This document shows, piece after piece, positions 4,985 to 6,406 of a stretch of DNA of 6,406 nt. A program made the position numbers and the translations under genes. The number at the start of each line of letters is the position of its first letter. The first letter of the stretch is position 1. The notes under the pieces were generated by a model. That model did not search any database. It saw only the letters and a list, made by a program, of their open reading frames with translations, and was not told the DNA's origin. This stretch comes from an uncultured Archangium sp. (lineage in GTDB: Bacteria; Myxococcota; Myxococcia; Myxococcales; Myxococcaceae), in contig CAMLFP010000324.1 in NCBI GenBank assembly GCA_946479335.1, positions 1 through 6,406 of the forward strand, in the 5' to 3' direction.

Positions 4985-5689
4985 ATGCTGTCTGCGAACT
5001 ACGACCTTCCCCGCGCGGCAAGGGCCCTGCGCAAGCTGGTGTCGAACCCCGACGACCTCCCGCAGGTGTTCACCCTCATCGAGTCGCTGCCCGGCGGCGC
5101 GCAGGAGCGCTTCTACGCGGGCTTCCAGCGCACCGAAGAGGGCCGGGAGCTGCTGCGCGACGAGCCCGACATCGTGAAGTACCTGGGCGACCGCGCGTGG
5201 CTGCGCACGCTGCCCGAGGGCTCACTGGGCCGCGCGTACCTCGACTTCGTGGAGTCGGAGAACATCAGCGCCGAGGGCATCATCGCGGCGAGCAAGCAGG
5301 GGATGGACGGCGAGAAGGACGACCACCTCACCTTCATTCGCGCGCGCATGCGCGACACCCACGACCTGTGGCACGCGCTCACCGGGTACAAGGGCGACGT
5401 CAAAGGGGAGCTGGCGCTGCTGGGCTTCATCCTCGCGCAGAACTTCCACCCCGGCATCGCGGCCATCATCTCCGCGGCGATGGTGCGCGGCCTCGCGGGT
5501 GACGACCTGTGGCTCATCGCCGACGGCTTCGTGCGCGGCAAGCGCGCAGCGTGGCTGCCCTCGGTGAAGTGGGAGACGCTGCTCGACCAGCCCGTCGCCG
5601 AGGTGCGCAAGCGGCTGAAGGTCGGCGAGCCACGCGACTACGTGCCGCTGCGCTCCAGCGAGCTGCGGGCGCGCGGCCTCGTGAACTGA
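4985..5689 (+). CDS. COQ4-family protein (ubiquinone biosynthesis COQ4-like)
   Basis: This 234-residue protein belongs to the COQ4 family. The defining metal site is visible: HDLWH at 126-130, then 11 residues, then Glu142, giving the HDxxHx11E pattern. Around it lie THDLWHALTGY (125-135) and the helical segment GELALLGFILAQ (141-152), both typical of the family. In eukaryotes COQ4 binds zinc, supports the coenzyme Q complex and has been linked to C1 decarboxylation/hydroxylation of the quinone ring. Bacterial homologues are far less understood. There is no signal peptide or obvious membrane span. The start is fixed by GGAGG 6 bases upstream. It heads a two-gene unit with a glutathione transferase 32 bases downstream and is divergent from a TetR regulator, so it is probably inducible. 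No other ubiquinone gene is in view. If the host is a myxobacterium (mainly menaquinone users) the substrate may be another quinone, or the protein may have a different role; that is inference. Confidence 0.88.
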   Translation: MLSANYDLPRAARALRKLVSNPDDLPQVFTLIESLPGGAQERFYAGFQRTEEGRELLRDEPDIVKYLGDRAWLRTLPEGSLGRAYLDFVESENISAEGIIAASKQGMDGEKDDHLTFIRARMRDTHDLWHALTGYKGDVKGELALLGFILAQNFHPGIAAIISAAMVRGLAGDDLWLIADGFVRGKRAAWLPSVKWETLLDQPVAEVRKRLKVGEPRDYVPLRSSELRARGLVN

Positions 5690-5691
5690 AG

Positions 5692-5722
5692 TGCGCGCCC
5701 GCCGGCGTTATGAAGGCGCGCA
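5692..5722 (+). promoter_or_regulatory. Hairpin covering ribosome site and start of the GST gene
   Basis: TGCGCGCC at 5692-5699 is perfectly complementary to GGCGCGCA at 5715-5722, an 8-bp stem with a 15-base loop. The right arm takes up part of the GAAGG ribosome site (5712-5716) and the A of the ATG at 5722. The left arm begins 3 bases after the coq4 stop. Ribosomes ending coq4 would melt it, so it could couple translation of the two genes. No T-run follows. It may simply reflect high G+C content. Confidence 0.4.
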
Positions 5723-6342
5723 TGAGCGAACTCACCCTGCACGTCGACGCCGGTTTCATCAGCCCGTGGGCCCTGACCGCCTTCGTGGCCCTCGAAGAGA
5801 AGCGCCTGCCGTACACGCTGAGCGTCCGCGCGCTCGACAAGAAGGAGACCTTCGCCGCCGACTACCTCGCCCGCACCCAGCGCGTGCCGGCGCTGCAGCG
5901 CGGTGACTTCTGGCTCGCGGAGTCGACCGCCATCGCCGAGTACCTCGCCGAGAGCTTCCCCTACCCGCTCCACCCGCGGCTCTACCCGGAGAACCTCGAG
6001 AAGCGCGGCACCTGCCGGGAGCTGCAGGCGTGGCTGCGCACCGACCTCCAGGCGCTGCGCGAGGAGCGCACGTCGACGACGCTGTGGGGCGCGCGCGCCA
6101 GCAAGCCGCTGAGCGACGCCGCGAAGCAGGCCGCGCAGCGGTTGTTCCACGTGGTGGCGCCGCTGGTGGGTGAGAAGACGACGCTCTTCGACGCGTGGTG
6201 CATCGCCGACGTCGACGTGGCGCTCGCGCTGCAGCGCCTCAACCTGAACGGCGACGAGGTGCCGCCCGCGCTCAAGGCATACGCCGAAGCGAACTGGCAG
6301 CGCCCGTCGGTGGCGAAGTGGAACGCGCTGAAGCGCGGTTGA
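5722..6342 (+). CDS. yfcF: Glutathione S-transferase, YfcF type
   Basis: This 206-residue protein has a thioredoxin-like N-terminal half and a helical C-terminal half. Marks are: ISPWALTAFVALEEK at 13-27 with Ser14 at the catalytic position; TQRVPALQ at 52-59 with the cis-Pro56 that defines GST glutathione sites; AESTAIAEYL at 66-75 with Glu67-Ser68 contacting the glutathione gamma-glutamyl group; WLRTDLQALREER at 104-116; WCIADVDVAL at 159-168; and LNGDEVP at 175-181 near the end. The order and wording closely follow E. coli YfcF as I remember it (QAWLRSDL, REER, EWCIADTDLAL, HGDEVP), a glutathione transferase/peroxidase involved in oxidative-stress defence. I chose the ATG at 5722 because GAAGG precedes it by 5 bases; an ATG at 5710 adds MKAR without a ribosome site. 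It is probably co-transcribed with coq4. The real substrate (organic peroxide, electrophile or quinone) is unknown. Confidence 0.9.
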   Translation: MSELTLHVDAGFISPWALTAFVALEEKRLPYTLSVRALDKKETFAADYLARTQRVPALQRGDFWLAESTAIAEYLAESFPYPLHPRLYPENLEKRGTCRELQAWLRTDLQALREERTSTTLWGARASKPLSDAAKQAAQRLFHVVAPLVGEKTTLFDAWCIADVDVALALQRLNLNGDEVPPALKAYAEANWQRPSVAKWNALKRG

Positions 6343-6351
6343 GGGCGCTTC

Positions 6352-6406
6352 TCAGCGCGCGGCGACGTCGGAGACGGACACCTTGTCGGCCGCGACCAGC
6401 ACCGCC
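6352..6406 (-). CDS. C-terminal 17 codons of an unidentified gene, cut by the right edge
   Basis: On the minus strand, codons from the window edge to the TGA at 6354-6352 read AVLVAADKVSVSDVAAR. Every one of these codons ends in G or C, as in the genes around it, so this is probably a genuine coding end and not chance. It converges on the GST gene with only 9 bases between the stops. A small GCGCT/AGCGC stem (6345-6349 with 6354-6358) lies there but has no T-run. The visible part is too short to identify. Confidence 0.45.
   Translation of the reverse strand, partial: AVLVAADKVSVSDVAAR

Noticed and set aside
1..6406. CRISPR arrays, tRNA or rRNA genes, insertion-sequence ends, phage genes
   Set aside because: No repeated spacer pattern, cloverleaf, transposase frame or terminal inverted repeats were seen in the window.

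Overview
The window is high-G+C bacterial DNA with strong G/C bias at third codon positions. It most resembles a delta-proteobacterial/myxobacterial chromosome. The reasons are a eukaryotic-type UTP-sugar uridylyltransferase, a small stand-alone FHA-domain protein, a COQ4-family protein and the overall codon use. No rRNA or other taxonomic marker is present, so this assignment is inference.

Left edge (1-304): a cut-off DUF1398-family gene on the minus strand, directly preceded by what looks like only the C-terminal ~40 codons of a MarR-type regulator. The rest of that regulator is missing, and a plus-strand pirin gene begins where it breaks off. This looks like a rearrangement, insertion or assembly junction near position 295-310.

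Positions 305-1760, plus strand: a pirin-family protein with an apparent Tat/lipoprotein signal, then a small FHA-domain protein. A convergent 3' region (1761-1929) follows, holding one good intrinsic terminator for the minus strand and a weaker candidate for the plus strand.

Positions 1930-4892, minus strand, in transcription order: a TetR-type regulator, a HAD-family hydrolase (3 bases downstream of it), a small unrecognised protein and a UTP-glucose-1-phosphate uridylyltransferase-like protein. All four could share one transcript ending at the terminator at 1765-1811. The 107-base gap before the unrecognised gene may hold a second promoter.

Positions 4893-6342: a compact divergent control region between tetR and a COQ4-family gene, followed by a YfcF-type glutathione transferase. 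The control region holds a perfect TTGACA box, two 20-bp operator-like palindromes that together form a larger palindrome, and a strong ribosome binding site. The likely logic is that the TetR protein represses coq4-gst (and perhaps itself), giving an inducible quinone or electrophile-related module. The last 55 bases hold the C-terminal end of a converging minus-strand gene.

Most genes belong to known families. The most distinctive points are the nested operator architecture, the COQ4-GST pairing, the exported pirin and the broken MarR junction.
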